Shown in pieces: positions 16,682 to 31,378 of a stretch of DNA of 39,733 nt. Each line of letters opens with the position of its first letter. The stretch's first letter is position 1. The translations under genes were made by a program, and so were the position numbers. The notes beneath the pieces were generated by a model. It searched no databases. It saw nothing but the letters and a program-made list of their open reading frames with translations, and was not told where the DNA came from. The stretch spans positions 1 through 39,733 of the forward strand of contig JAKSMW010000018.1 of assembly GCA_024400395.1 (NCBI GenBank). Reading direction: 5' to 3'. This DNA comes from Bacteroidales bacterium. Its GTDB lineage: Bacteria > Bacteroidota > Bacteroidia > Bacteroidales > F082.

Positions 16682-16720
16682 AGCCCGGGGCGAATTATTG
16701 AATGTCTGCTCCGGGTTTTT
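16682..16720 (+). terminator. Terminator after arcA, overlapping the end of the S-subunit gene
   Basis: AGCCCGGGGC (16682-16691) pairs with GCTCCGGGTT (16708-16717) over 10 bp with two G-T wobbles and a 16-base loop, then a T run. The stop codon of the opposite-strand S-subunit gene (16695-16697) lies in the loop. Confidence 0.8.
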
Positions 16721-17927
16721 GATTTAAATTGCGGCGGGAAGTGTTGCAGTAGCTTCCGCTATCGGATAGGTAACGGCTGGGAGGAGTGACAATCTCTTTT
16801 GCTGCTTCAATTTTCTTGTCTTTATACCTAACCACACCTTTTATTGCCAGCTTTTCTTGCGCTGATATAAAGTGATGCATAAAGTCGTAGTCGATTCCGT
16901 CAGAGCCGTTTACTGGCAATGAAATAATATCTTTCTGAATTTTAGTCTTTGAAATAGAATCGCCCCAATAATAAATAGGCTTTAAACATTTATATAGTTG
17001 AGAAACTAAAAATAACTGACATTCTTTATTTTTACTTAAAACATCCTTAGAATACAAAGCAAGGTTATGGCTATCGTTTGAAAAATAATCCTTCTCTTGG
17101 TATGTTACTACCAAAGTCTTGCCACCTATCATTATTGAATTGCCTTTTTCTATGCACCCCATATCGTAGGAAATATAAGAAGATACAGAATTATTGCTTT
17201 CACTCGCTGTACAATAAGGATATTCACCACTATTTTCCTCTATCCAACTTTGCAAAATGCTATGAGTATTATTAACAGAGAAAACACCGTCATCTCCACA
17301 AATCTTCCACTCCTTAAACTTCACTTTTCCATTCCTAAACTTCTCTAATGCGGCTGTTTCTTCTGCGGTAAGTGTGGTATCATTCAAACCAGAATCCTTT
17401 AGAAACTTATCCACCTGAAGCATTTTTTCTTCTTCTAACAAGGAAATGTATTGTTCCATGTAGTTGTATGCAGGCACTTTATTAAAAATAGGTAGCAGTA
17501 TCTCTGTATTATAAAATGTTTCTTCAAAATCTCTTACCAATACACCTAAATACTTTTTCTGAAATTTGTTTAATAAAGAAATAAAATACAATGCTATACT
17601 TTCATTGAATTTCTCGAACTTCGGATAAGCAGTTTTAGTAAATTGACCTGCATAAAAATCTTTACGCATATAAAAAAATTGCATTCCCATCATTCCAACA
17701 GCAATGCTGTTACCTTTTATCAAATGTTCTTCATCCAAAAAATTCACCTGACCAAATATTCCATTATTGAAAACAGTCCTTGTAAAATATGGATATTTAG
17801 CATTTTCTGAAAACACAAAACTGTCTTTGTCTAATTGAGGATTTGATTTTAATAAAAACAGATCTCCCACTCTCCATTTTTCAAATTCACCCCCGCTTGC
17901 CACAAAGTCCTCTTTAAGTTTTGTCAA
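16695..17927 (-). CDS. Restriction-modification specificity (S) subunit, orphan
   Basis: The 410-residue protein has two target-recognition domains. TRD1 is about residues 12-160 (starting FEKWRVGDLFLLKSNP) and TRD2 about 208-375 (starting FKEWKICGDDGVFSVNNT). Helical spacers separate them, the first with EQYISLLEEEKMLQVDKFL. The IEAAKEIV tail resembles S subunits of type I and especially BcgI-like systems. Such a subunit gives DNA sequence specificity to a methyltransferase/nuclease. No catalytic subunit is encoded nearby, so alone it should be inactive. The only available start in frame is TTG at 17927, 8 bases after the stop of the ORF upstream, which suggests translational coupling. The gene is visibly more AT-rich than its neighbours, pointing to transfer. 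Confidence 0.85.
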   Translation of the reverse strand: MTKLKEDFVASGGEFEKWRVGDLFLLKSNPQLDKDSFVFSENAKYPYFTRTVFNNGIFGQVNFLDEEHLIKGNSIAVGMMGMQFFYMRKDFYAGQFTKTAYPKFEKFNESIALYFISLLNKFQKKYLGVLVRDFEETFYNTEILLPIFNKVPAYNYMEQYISLLEEEKMLQVDKFLKDSGLNDTTLTAEETAALEKFRNGKVKFKEWKICGDDGVFSVNNTHSILQSWIEENSGEYPYCTASESNNSVSSYISYDMGCIEKGNSIMIGGKTLVVTYQEKDYFSNDSHNLALYSKDVLSKNKECQLFLVSQLYKCLKPIYYWGDSISKTKIQKDIISLPVNGSDGIDYDFMHHFISAQEKLAIKGVVRYKDKKIEAAKEIVTPPSRYLSDSGSYCNTSRRNLNQKPGADIQ

Positions 17928-17935
17928 GCGAGGGC

Positions 17936-18145
17936 TTACTGAAAATTTGCAGCGTCCTCCTTTATGATCGTTGAGAGCTTCCAGCTCAAATAATCCGAAA
18001 CAGTCTTGCGGAAATCTGCCTCGGTTGGCATAGTGTCAATCTTGCGGTATTCAACACCAAACTTGTCGAGTTGCTTCTTTGCAATATCCTCGATTTTTTC
18101 TTCGATACTTTTTGCCATACGCATTCTTTTTTTAGCGTATGACAT
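17936..18145 (-). CDS. 69-codon ORF upstream of the S subunit, possible remnant
   Basis: It encodes MSYAKKRMRMAKSIEEKIED and onwards, 69 residues, charged and helical. An internal ATG at codon 10 (18118) gives MAKSIEEKIEDIAKKQL, which I find the more natural start. From memory, that N terminus resembles BcgI-like methyltransferase-nuclease subunits, which normally precede the S subunit; the rest (KFGVEYRKIDTMPTEADFRK) does not clearly match. It may be a deletion remnant of the catalytic subunit or a genuine small protein. It ends 8 bases before the S-subunit TTG. A structured leader lies upstream. Confidence 0.45.
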   Translation of the reverse strand: MSYAKKRMRMAKSIEEKIEDIAKKQLDKFGVEYRKIDTMPTEADFRKTVSDYLSWKLSTIIKEDAANFQ

Positions 18146-18149
18146 TTGT

Positions 18150-18285
18150 TCCCTACGAACACAGAACGTGGGCGAAACCTGCCCTATACTGCGGTCGTAG
18201 GAAACCGATACATACAGACAAGAATGCCCACGCTGTTGTGAACATTCGCAATCTGCTCTCGGTATGTATTTGAAATTTCCTACGT
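18150..18285 (-). promoter_or_regulatory. Candidate structured RNA leader with possible pseudoknot
   Basis: Read on the minus strand, CGTAGGAAA (18284-18276) pairs with TTTCCTACG (18204-18196). ATACATAC pairs with GTATGTAT inside it (18269-18262 with 18215-18208), and GAATG pairs with CATTC further in (18247-18243 with 18225-18221). The terminal loop holds CGTGGGC (18232-18226), which can pair with GCCCACG (18173-18167) downstream of the hairpin, as in a pseudoknot. A second CGTAGG (18157-18152) could compete for the closing strand. No protein-coding frame explains this conserved-looking structure. It sits between the 32-bp element at 18306 and the 69-codon ORF. Confidence 0.5.
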
Positions 18286-18305
18286 TTCAGTATACTCGAA
18301 CAAAT

Positions 18306-18338
18306 AGCAAACGCTATGATTTATAATATGTCAGTTTA
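18306..18338 (-). repeat. 32-bp dispersed element, copy A
   Basis: On the plus strand it starts AGCAAACGCTATGATTTATA and ends ATATGTCAGTTTA. It differs from copies B (19388) and C (20300) at about one core base. It lies upstream of the structured leader and S-subunit unit. On the minus strand it contains TAGCGTTTG, close to the TAnnTTTG promoter box but with one extra spacer base. Confidence 0.88.
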
Positions 18339-18348
18339 TAATTCTTTC

Positions 18349-19376
18349 TTACTTTATTTTATCATTTTGTAAATTAAACAATTCTTTTTGTGCTTCTATC
18401 TCCCTGCGGAGTTCTTCTTCCGAAGGCAGATATAGTTTATATTTTGAAGCGAACAGTTGTTCATTGCCTTTCAGAATGGAATATTTTGCAATGTCCGCAT
18501 CCGTTTCACTGCACAACACAATGCCAATGGTCGGATTGTCGCCTTCCGTACACTTCAGTTCATCGTACATCCGAACATACATATCCATCTGTCCAACGTC
18601 CTGATGTGTTATTTTACCTATTTTCAAATCTATAAGCACATAACATTTCAATACTACATTATAGAACACCAAATCTATAAAGTAGTCATTGTTTGCTGTT
18701 CTTATCAATTCCTGACGTCCCATAAAAGCGAAACCACGACCAAGTTCCATGATGAAATCCTGCAAGTGGTTTATCACGGCACTTTCCAATTCTGTTTCAC
18801 TATAGGAATCGTCTTTCTTGAATCCAAGAAATTCTGCCACGATGGGACTTTTCAAAAGTTCCAGTTTATCGGGGATGGAATCCTTAGTTTCGTTTTCCAA
18901 CAATTTCGGTTGCTTGAAATGTCGCTCGTAATATTGCGTGGAGATGTTTCTGTCAAGTGTACGAACGCTCCACATTTCTTGCGAAGCGGCTGATAGATAC
19001 CAGCGTACGGCTGTTGGATCCTCAACTCGTAAAGTTTTAATAATATGAGTCCACGTTAAATTGTGCAATCGCGATTGCACAATTTCCAAATCACTGAATG
19101 TCAAGTAAAAAGAACGGAAATACTGCAAGTTTCTTTTACTAAATCCCTTGCCGTATGCTTGCGTCAATTCTTCAGAAAGCTGCTTCCATATTCGGCACGG
19201 TTTGCTCCTTTTTGCTCTTGCAACACAATACGTTCGCCTATTTTCCAATAGGTTTCTATCATCAGCCGACTCACAGAGGCATACGCTTGCTGGCGTCCCT
19301 GCTCAACAAGGTGCTTCACTTCGGCAAGAAAAGATGCGTCAATCGTGCTTTGTACTATGTTTTTTATTTCTTTCAT
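18349..19376 (-). pseudogene. DUF1016 (YhcG-like) PDDEXK nuclease, frameshifted
   Basis: The N-terminal part (19376 down to 19164, 70 codons: MKEIKNIVQSTIDASFLAEV...) and the C-terminal part (to 18349, containing ELTQAYGKGFSKRNLQY...) together make one DUF1016 protein of about 340 residues. They are in different frames, broken near 19165-19187. The DUF1016_N domain includes EMWSVRTLDRNISTQYYER. The C-terminal PDDEXK-like nuclease has NDYFIDLVFYN and CYVLIDLKIGK. DUF1016 proteins often sit in type I restriction loci. Comparison with the neighbouring paralogue suggests loss of 13 nt at a TTTCTGAAGAA repeat. Sequencing error remains possible. Confidence 0.8.
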
Positions 19377-19387
19377 TTCAAATCTAA

Positions 19388-19419
19388 AGCAAACGCTATG
19401 ATTTATAATATGTTAGTTG
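19388..19419 (-). repeat. 32-bp dispersed element, copy B
   Basis: Same core as copies A and C (AGCAAACGCTATGATTTATA, then ATATGTTAGTT). It lies 11 bases upstream of the start codon of the frameshifted DUF1016 gene. Confidence 0.88.
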
Positions 19420-19449
19420 AAAAAATTTTCTCTGTTTTTTTATATAAAT

Positions 19450-20274
19450 TTATTTTTCTAATTTCTTTCTTTCTTTTTCAAGTTCGAGTTTCAACTCTTC
19501 CTCTGAAGGCAAAGTTAATTTATATTTAGATGCAAATATCTGTTTTGCTTCATTTAAGATGGAATATTTGACAATGGCTTCGTTTTTTTCAGAACATAAT
19601 ATTAATCCAATTGTAGGGTTGTCATCGGGCTGCCTGGTCAATTCATCAAACATTCGTATGTAACTATCCATTTGTCCCACATCGCCATGAGTCAATTTCC
19701 CTAATTTCAGGTCAATTAACACATAACATTTAAGTATGCTATTGTAAAACACCAAATCAACATAAAAGTCATCTTCTTCGTAGCGCATCCGTTTCTGTCG
19801 AGCCACAAAACAAAAACCTTTACCTAATTCAAGCAAGAAATCCTGGAGATGTGAAATCAAAGATTTTTCAATATCTGACTCATGCAGAGACGGATAATCT
19901 TTCAAATTAAGAAAATCCAAAACGTATGGATCACGAATAAACTCCAATGGGGAAAAGTGACTCCATGTCAATTCGTGACGCAGTGTGTCACAAATTGGGA
20001 ACGCTTTGAAAAACAATCTCATATATCTTAAATTGCTTTCGTCAAACCCTTTCCCGAACTCATTAGTGAGTCGTTCTGCCAGATTTTTCAAAACCTGTTT
20101 CCCATATTCGGCACGCTCCCATTTAAGTTCATCTTCGGTTATCAAGCGTCCAATCTCCCAATAGGCTGTCACCATTGTAAAATTCGCAGCACGATAAGCC
20201 GTCTGTCTCGCTTGTTGCAAAACGGAAGAAATGGCCGTATATAAATTATTATTGCTTATCAAACTTTCTGGCAT
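19450..20274 (-). CDS. DUF1016 (YhcG-like) PDDEXK nuclease with internal deletion
   Basis: The 274-residue protein aligns with the neighbouring DUF1016 gene at both ends: AEYGKQVLKNLAERLTNEFG in the N-terminal half, and HLQDFLLELGKGFCFVARQ, DDFYVDLVFYN and CYVLIDLKLGK in the nuclease half. Between LTWSHF and SPLEFIRDPYVLDFLNL it lacks about 57 residues that the neighbour has, including the conserved NWSxRxLxRxI...YYER-type segment. The reading frame is kept, so a shortened protein could be made. The PDDEXK core residues (Asp in YVDLVFYN, Asp-Leu-Lys) remain. Whether it is active is unclear. Copy C of the 32-bp element lies 26 bases upstream. Confidence 0.82.
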   Translation of the reverse strand: MPESLISNNNLYTAISSVLQQARQTAYRAANFTMVTAYWEIGRLITEDELKWERAEYGKQVLKNLAERLTNEFGKGFDESNLRYMRLFFKAFPICDTLRHELTWSHFSPLEFIRDPYVLDFLNLKDYPSLHESDIEKSLISHLQDFLLELGKGFCFVARQKRMRYEEDDFYVDLVFYNSILKCYVLIDLKLGKLTHGDVGQMDSYIRMFDELTRQPDDNPTIGLILCSEKNEAIVKYSILNEAKQIFASKYKLTLPSEEELKLELEKERKKLEK

Positions 20275-20299
20275 CGCTTCGATATCTTTTCAGTATAGC

Positions 20300-20331
20300 A
20301 GCAAACGCTATGATTTATAATATGTTAGTTT
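20300..20331 (-). repeat. 32-bp dispersed element, copy C
   Basis: Identical to copy B over the core and preceded on the plus strand by TTTCAGTATA, which also precedes copy A. It lies just upstream of the second DUF1016 gene and 69 bases from a perfect -7 box. Confidence 0.88.
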
Positions 20332-20399
20332 AAAAAATATTTCTTAATTATTTGACATTTAACTATTTAATGAATAATTTTTGTTTATTTAATTCGGTG

Positions 20400-20407
20400 C
20401 AAAGATA
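20400..20407 (-). promoter_or_regulatory. -7 box at the right end of the defense island
   Basis: TATCTTTG on the minus strand, between the MazG-like gene and the second DUF1016 gene. It could drive leftward transcription of the island with a leader of about 120 nt that includes copy C. Confidence 0.55.
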
Positions 20408-20414
20408 ATTATTT

Positions 20415-20780
20415 TCAGTCAGAAATTGAATCTGTTTTCAATTTTCTGTTGTTTTTGTGCCGTTCACAGTCGCGCGACGTTTTTTTCTCTATGTTTTTCC
20501 GAAACGCATCTGTCAGGTCAACGCCGGTCTGATTCGCCAAGCAAATCAAAACCCAAAGCACGTCGGCCATCTCATCGCCGAGGTCGTGGTTTTTGTCGGA
20601 GTCCTTGAACGACTGCTCGCCGTACGTCCGCGCGATAATACGCGCCACCTCCCCCACTTCCTCGGTGAGAACCGCCATGTTCGTAAGCTCATTGAAATAG
20701 CGGACACCGACGGTTTTAATCCAGTTGTCCACTATTTCCTGAGCTTCCTTAATTGTTATTTCAGCATTCTTTTGTTGCAT
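20415..20780 (-). CDS. MazG-like nucleotide pyrophosphohydrolase
   Basis: The 121-residue protein has the MazG metal-binding pattern: Glu40, Glu41 and Glu44 (LTEEVGEVARII), then Glu70 and Asp73 (DLGDEMADVLW), that is EExxE...ExxD. Single-domain members hydrolyse (d)NTPs to monophosphate and pyrophosphate and are thought to clean the nucleotide pool. Its start overlaps the end of the POT transporter gene by 20 bp, so it is translated from the same leftward mRNA. The tail (TSRDCERHKNN) resembles other Bacteroidetes members. Confidence 0.9.
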   Translation of the reverse strand: MQQKNAEITIKEAQEIVDNWIKTVGVRYFNELTNMAVLTEEVGEVARIIARTYGEQSFKDSDKNHDLGDEMADVLWVLICLANQTGVDLTDAFRKNIEKKTSRDCERHKNNRKLKTDSISD

Positions 20781-22443
20781 TTTCCAAACGTTTCATCATT
20801 GCGAACATGAATATCGCGGAAATCACGCAGAGAATGATAAGCACGCCCCAGATCATCACGAGCGAGAGTCCCGTGTTCCATATCGAACTGATGACAGATG
20901 TAAGGTAGTTGCCTATTGCCGTCGCGCCGAACCACAATCCCATCATAAGGCCTTTGAGTTTCGGAGGCGCGACTTTCGAGACGAATGATATTCCCATCGG
21001 GCTGAGGAGAAGTTCGCCGAATGTAAGAACCAAATACGTGGAAATCAGCCAGTTAGGTGACACGAGTATGTCGCTCACGCCGCCTGTCACCTCGAGTTCC
21101 TTTGGTGAAGGAAGTCCAAACGAGGCTGCTGCCATCACGCAGTAACCGAGAGCTGCGACCAACATTCCCAACGCGATTTTCCGTGGTGCCGACGGCTCCT
21201 TGCCTTTCTTCGCCAATGCCCCGAAAAGCGCAATCGAGACCGGCGTCAAAGCGACGACGAAGAACGGGTTGAAATGTTGGAAAATCTGTGGAAGCAAGTT
21301 GACCGTATCCTCGACATTTGCGGCTTTGTACCACACGCCCGCCACACACAACAAGATAATCAAAGCGGAGACAATCCTTCCTTTCGCATTTTCACTTTGG
21401 AATAAACCGAATAACGCATAGACGCCGACCGCGATGATTGCGAGTGTGAAGACATCGAAGCCGATTCTGGTCCAGCCGGTTGCGGTTGACGCAGTGTAGT
21501 CGCGGGCGAAATATGTCAAAGTAAGGCCGGCCTGCTGGAATGCCATCCAGAAGAATATCACGACAGCGAAGACGAGGCAGAGAGCCACGACGCGTTCTTT
21601 CGTCTGTTTCGGAGTGAGTTCAACGACATTTTCGGTGGCGGCAGTTTTCGCGTCTTTGCGGACATCAACATGCTTGAACAGGCGGCGGAAACCGAAGTAG
21701 ATGGCGATTGACAAAATCAACGACAGGCAGGCAACACCGAATCCGTAGCTGTAAGCCACTGACAATGAATCGATATAGCTGTTGCAGAACGTTGTAATAT
21801 CACCAGTAAAACTGCTTTGGCTTGCTGCGAGTGTCTCAAGACGTGTCATGCCGTCAGTGGTGATTGTTCCGTCGAGGAATTGGTGAGCCAACGACGGGAT
21901 GTTGGCGTCGTAGGTGAAGCCGCTCTTGCTGAGAAATGAGTTTGTGACGGCGGTGGCGGTCGTCGGGGCGAACATCGAGCCGATGTTGATTGCCATGTAA
22001 AACAGGCTGAAGCCGCCGTCGCGCTTGGCCGCGTACTTCGGGTCGTCGTACAGATTTCCGACCATGACCTGAAGATTGCCTTTGAAAAGTCCGGTGCCTA
22101 CCGCGATGCAGACCAAGGCAATAATCATCATTGTCAACGCCATTCCGCCGACAGCGTCTTTCTGCAAAAGCAGCAGCAGATAGCCGACGAACATCACGAT
22201 GATGCCGGTGACGACAGTCTTGCCGTAGCCCCAGAACTTATCGGCGATGAAACCGCCTACGATTGGCATGAAATAAACGGCAGCGAGGAAGCCGCCGTAC
22301 AATTGTCCGGCAGTCTCCGCCGCCAGACCGAATTTCGCTTGCAGGAACAATACGAAAATCGCAAGCATTGTGTAGTAGCCGAAGCGTTCGCCAGTATTCG
22401 CTAACGCCAAGGCATACAGACCTTTAGGATGACCTTTAAACAT
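20761..22443 (-). CDS. Proton-dependent oligopeptide transporter (POT/PTR2 family)
   Basis: The 560-residue inner-membrane protein has 12 or more hydrophobic segments. The family's proton-coupling motif is visible as NTGERFGYYTML (Glu19, Arg20). The FIADKFWGYGKTV loop follows helix 2, and GLFKGNLQVMVGNLY follows later. POT proteins import di- and tripeptides with protons. Gene order is GH2 enzyme, this transporter (38 bases later), MazG-like (overlap), all leftward, so one operon is likely. Confidence 0.93.
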   Translation of the reverse strand: MFKGHPKGLYALALANTGERFGYYTMLAIFVLFLQAKFGLAAETAGQLYGGFLAAVYFMPIVGGFIADKFWGYGKTVVTGIIVMFVGYLLLLLQKDAVGGMALTMMIIALVCIAVGTGLFKGNLQVMVGNLYDDPKYAAKRDGGFSLFYMAINIGSMFAPTTATAVTNSFLSKSGFTYDANIPSLAHQFLDGTITTDGMTRLETLAASQSSFTGDITTFCNSYIDSLSVAYSYGFGVACLSLILSIAIYFGFRRLFKHVDVRKDAKTAATENVVELTPKQTKERVVALCLVFAVVIFFWMAFQQAGLTLTYFARDYTASTATGWTRIGFDVFTLAIIAVGVYALFGLFQSENAKGRIVSALIILLCVAGVWYKAANVEDTVNLLPQIFQHFNPFFVVALTPVSIALFGALAKKGKEPSAPRKIALGMLVAALGYCVMAAASFGLPSPKELEVTGGVSDILVSPNWLISTYLVLTFGELLLSPMGISFVSKVAPPKLKGLMMGLWFGATAIGNYLTSVISSIWNTGLSLVMIWGVLIILCVISAIFMFAMMKRLENATKEC

Positions 22444-22481
22444 AATTTTTAATCTTTAAATATTTGAATCTTAAATAATCT

Positions 22482-26432
<3,951 letters not shown>

Positions 26433-26456
26433 TTATTTATTAAAATTATGACTTTG

Positions 26457-26464
26457 CGAAGATA
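26457..26464 (-). promoter_or_regulatory. Weak -7 box for the GH2 operon
   Basis: TATCTTCG on the minus strand has one mismatch to TAnnTTTG. It lies 36 bases upstream of the GH2 ATG, a typical leader distance. Confidence 0.4.
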
Positions 26465-26538
26465 AAGATTATTTTTAAACATTTAAAATTTTGAGATATT
26501 TTTATTTTTTAATTGACAAAAATCTAAAAGAAAAACCG

Positions 26539-26546
26539 TATCTTTG
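26539..26546 (+). promoter_or_regulatory. -7 box for the lipoprotein-GT-ligA run
   Basis: TATCTTTG followed by C, with TTG 23 bases upstream (26513-26515). It lies 26 bases before the lipoprotein ATG. Confidence 0.65.
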
Positions 26547-26572
26547 CGAATTAAATTTGCAACAAAAATATC

Positions 26573-26797
26573 ATGAAAAAAACACTTATATTATTGGTTA
26601 TTATCACATTATTTGGAATTTTCACTTCATCATGTGAGAAACAATGTGTTTGCTACAACCTCACGACAGGCTCAAGCGGAATCATGTACAACGCCTATTC
26701 CCAAAGTGACTGCAAAGGCTGGGAAGAAATCTACAAAACCGATCCGCATTTCAATCCGGACGGCCACATCATTGAATGCAAGTACGAAAAAAAATAG
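26573..26797 (+). CDS. Small cysteine-containing lipoprotein
   Basis: The 74-residue product has a lipoprotein signal with lipobox TSSC, so Cys21 would be lipidated. The mature part starts CEKQCVCYNL. It has further cysteines at about 25, 27, 47 and 69, which could form disulphides in the periplasm. No known domain is recognised. It has its own promoter, and the glycosyltransferase gene starts 3 bases after its stop codon, so the two are co-transcribed. Confidence 0.75.
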   Translation: MKKTLILLVIITLFGIFTSSCEKQCVCYNLTTGSSGIMYNAYSQSDCKGWEEIYKTDPHFNPDGHIIECKYEKK

Positions 26798-26800
26798 ATT

Positions 26801-30404
<3,604 letters not shown>

Positions 30405-30430
30405 GACACAAATAACAAAGTTTTAAAATT

Positions 30431-31351
30431 ATGAAGAAACACATTACATTGATTATCTGCATGTTGGTTGCGAATATATGTTTCGCGCAACACTCCAAGA
30501 CGTATGATTTCATTGAAAAAGACGGACAGGTTCTAAAACTTGACGTTTATTTTCCAGATGACGGCATGGCGCAGCATCCGTGCATAATGTTTTATTTCGG
30601 AGGCGGTTTCATAACCGGAGCCCGCACTGATTCGACAGTCGTAAAATTCTGTGAGACAATGGCTTACAAACACGGTTTCGTTGCTATCGCCGCCGATTAC
30701 CGGCTTGGATTAAAAGGTGTGAAAAACATCGGCGTTTTTAACACGAAGCCTGTGAAAAACGCCATTAACATGGCCGCCGAAGATGCCATTTCCGCAATCG
30801 CTTTTGTACTTGACCATTCTAAAGAATTGAAAATCAATACTAAAAAAATCATTTTAAGCGGTTCAAGTGCAGGGGCGATAACGTCATTGCAGACCGATTA
30901 TTTCATCTGCAACGGATTCGGGAACGCCGGCATTCTGCCCGAAGATTTCCATATCGCCGGTGTCATTCCATTTTCAGGCGCGATATTTTCAACAAAAGGG
31001 GCGGTGAAATACAAAAAGCACTCCCCCGCCCCGACAATGTTCTTCCACGGCATGAAAGATAACCTCGTCCCGTACAAACAGATAAGATTCTTTAACATCG
31101 GGTTCATCGGCTCCGACAAGATTGTCAGGCAATTTGAGAAACACGATTATCCGTATTTCATCAGAAGATACGAAAACTACGCCCACGCCGTTGCCGGCTT
31201 TTTCAATGAAAACATTGATGAAATCCTCTGGTTTTATGACAATTACGTTGAGCAACAAGCTGATTTACAAATTGATGAAAAAGTCAATTATATAAAAAAC
31301 GCTCCGAAAGTCAGGTCTGACATTTCAAAGAAAACCGACCTGTACGATTAG
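30431..31351 (+). CDS. Secreted alpha/beta hydrolase (esterase/lipase-like)
   Basis: The 306-residue protein has a signal peptide (residues 1-19, ending CFAQ). The alpha/beta hydrolase core shows an oxyanion segment FYFGGGF (about 54-60), the nucleophile elbow GSSAG with Ser146, Asp210 in HGMKDNLVP and His252 in YAHAVAG. This is the BD-FAE/carboxylesterase-like group without a lid. The substrate is not evident; acetyl or feruloyl esters of glycans are possible. It lies 26 bases after ligA and 27 before the ferredoxin gene, so co-transcription is likely. Confidence 0.87.
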   Translation: MKKHITLIICMLVANICFAQHSKTYDFIEKDGQVLKLDVYFPDDGMAQHPCIMFYFGGGFITGARTDSTVVKFCETMAYKHGFVAIAADYRLGLKGVKNIGVFNTKPVKNAINMAAEDAISAIAFVLDHSKELKINTKKIILSGSSAGAITSLQTDYFICNGFGNAGILPEDFHIAGVIPFSGAIFSTKGAVKYKKHSPAPTMFFHGMKDNLVPYKQIRFFNIGFIGSDKIVRQFEKHDYPYFIRRYENYAHAVAGFFNENIDEILWFYDNYVEQQADLQIDEKVNYIKNAPKVRSDISKKTDLYD

Positions 31352-31378
31352 AATTTTACAAAAGAAAATTGAAATAGT

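Noticed and set aside
16740-18145. Invertible hsdS cassette (phase-variable specificity)
   Set aside because: No second TRD cassette in inverse orientation, no inverted repeats flanking the TRDs and no tyrosine recombinase gene are visible in the window.
18006-18200. Plus-strand frame across the structured leader
   Set aside because: It overlaps the 69-codon ORF, has no recognisable motif, and no promoter precedes it.
19165-19190. Programmed -1 frameshifting in DUF1016
   Set aside because: No X-XXY-YYZ heptamer is present in frame and no downstream structure stands out. A 13-nt deletion explains the alignment fully.
18300-20335. Integron cassette array with the 32-bp elements as attC sites
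   Set aside because: There is no integrase and the elements lack the paired core sites and the strong imperfect palindrome of attC. Cassette exchange by another recombinase is left open in the findings.
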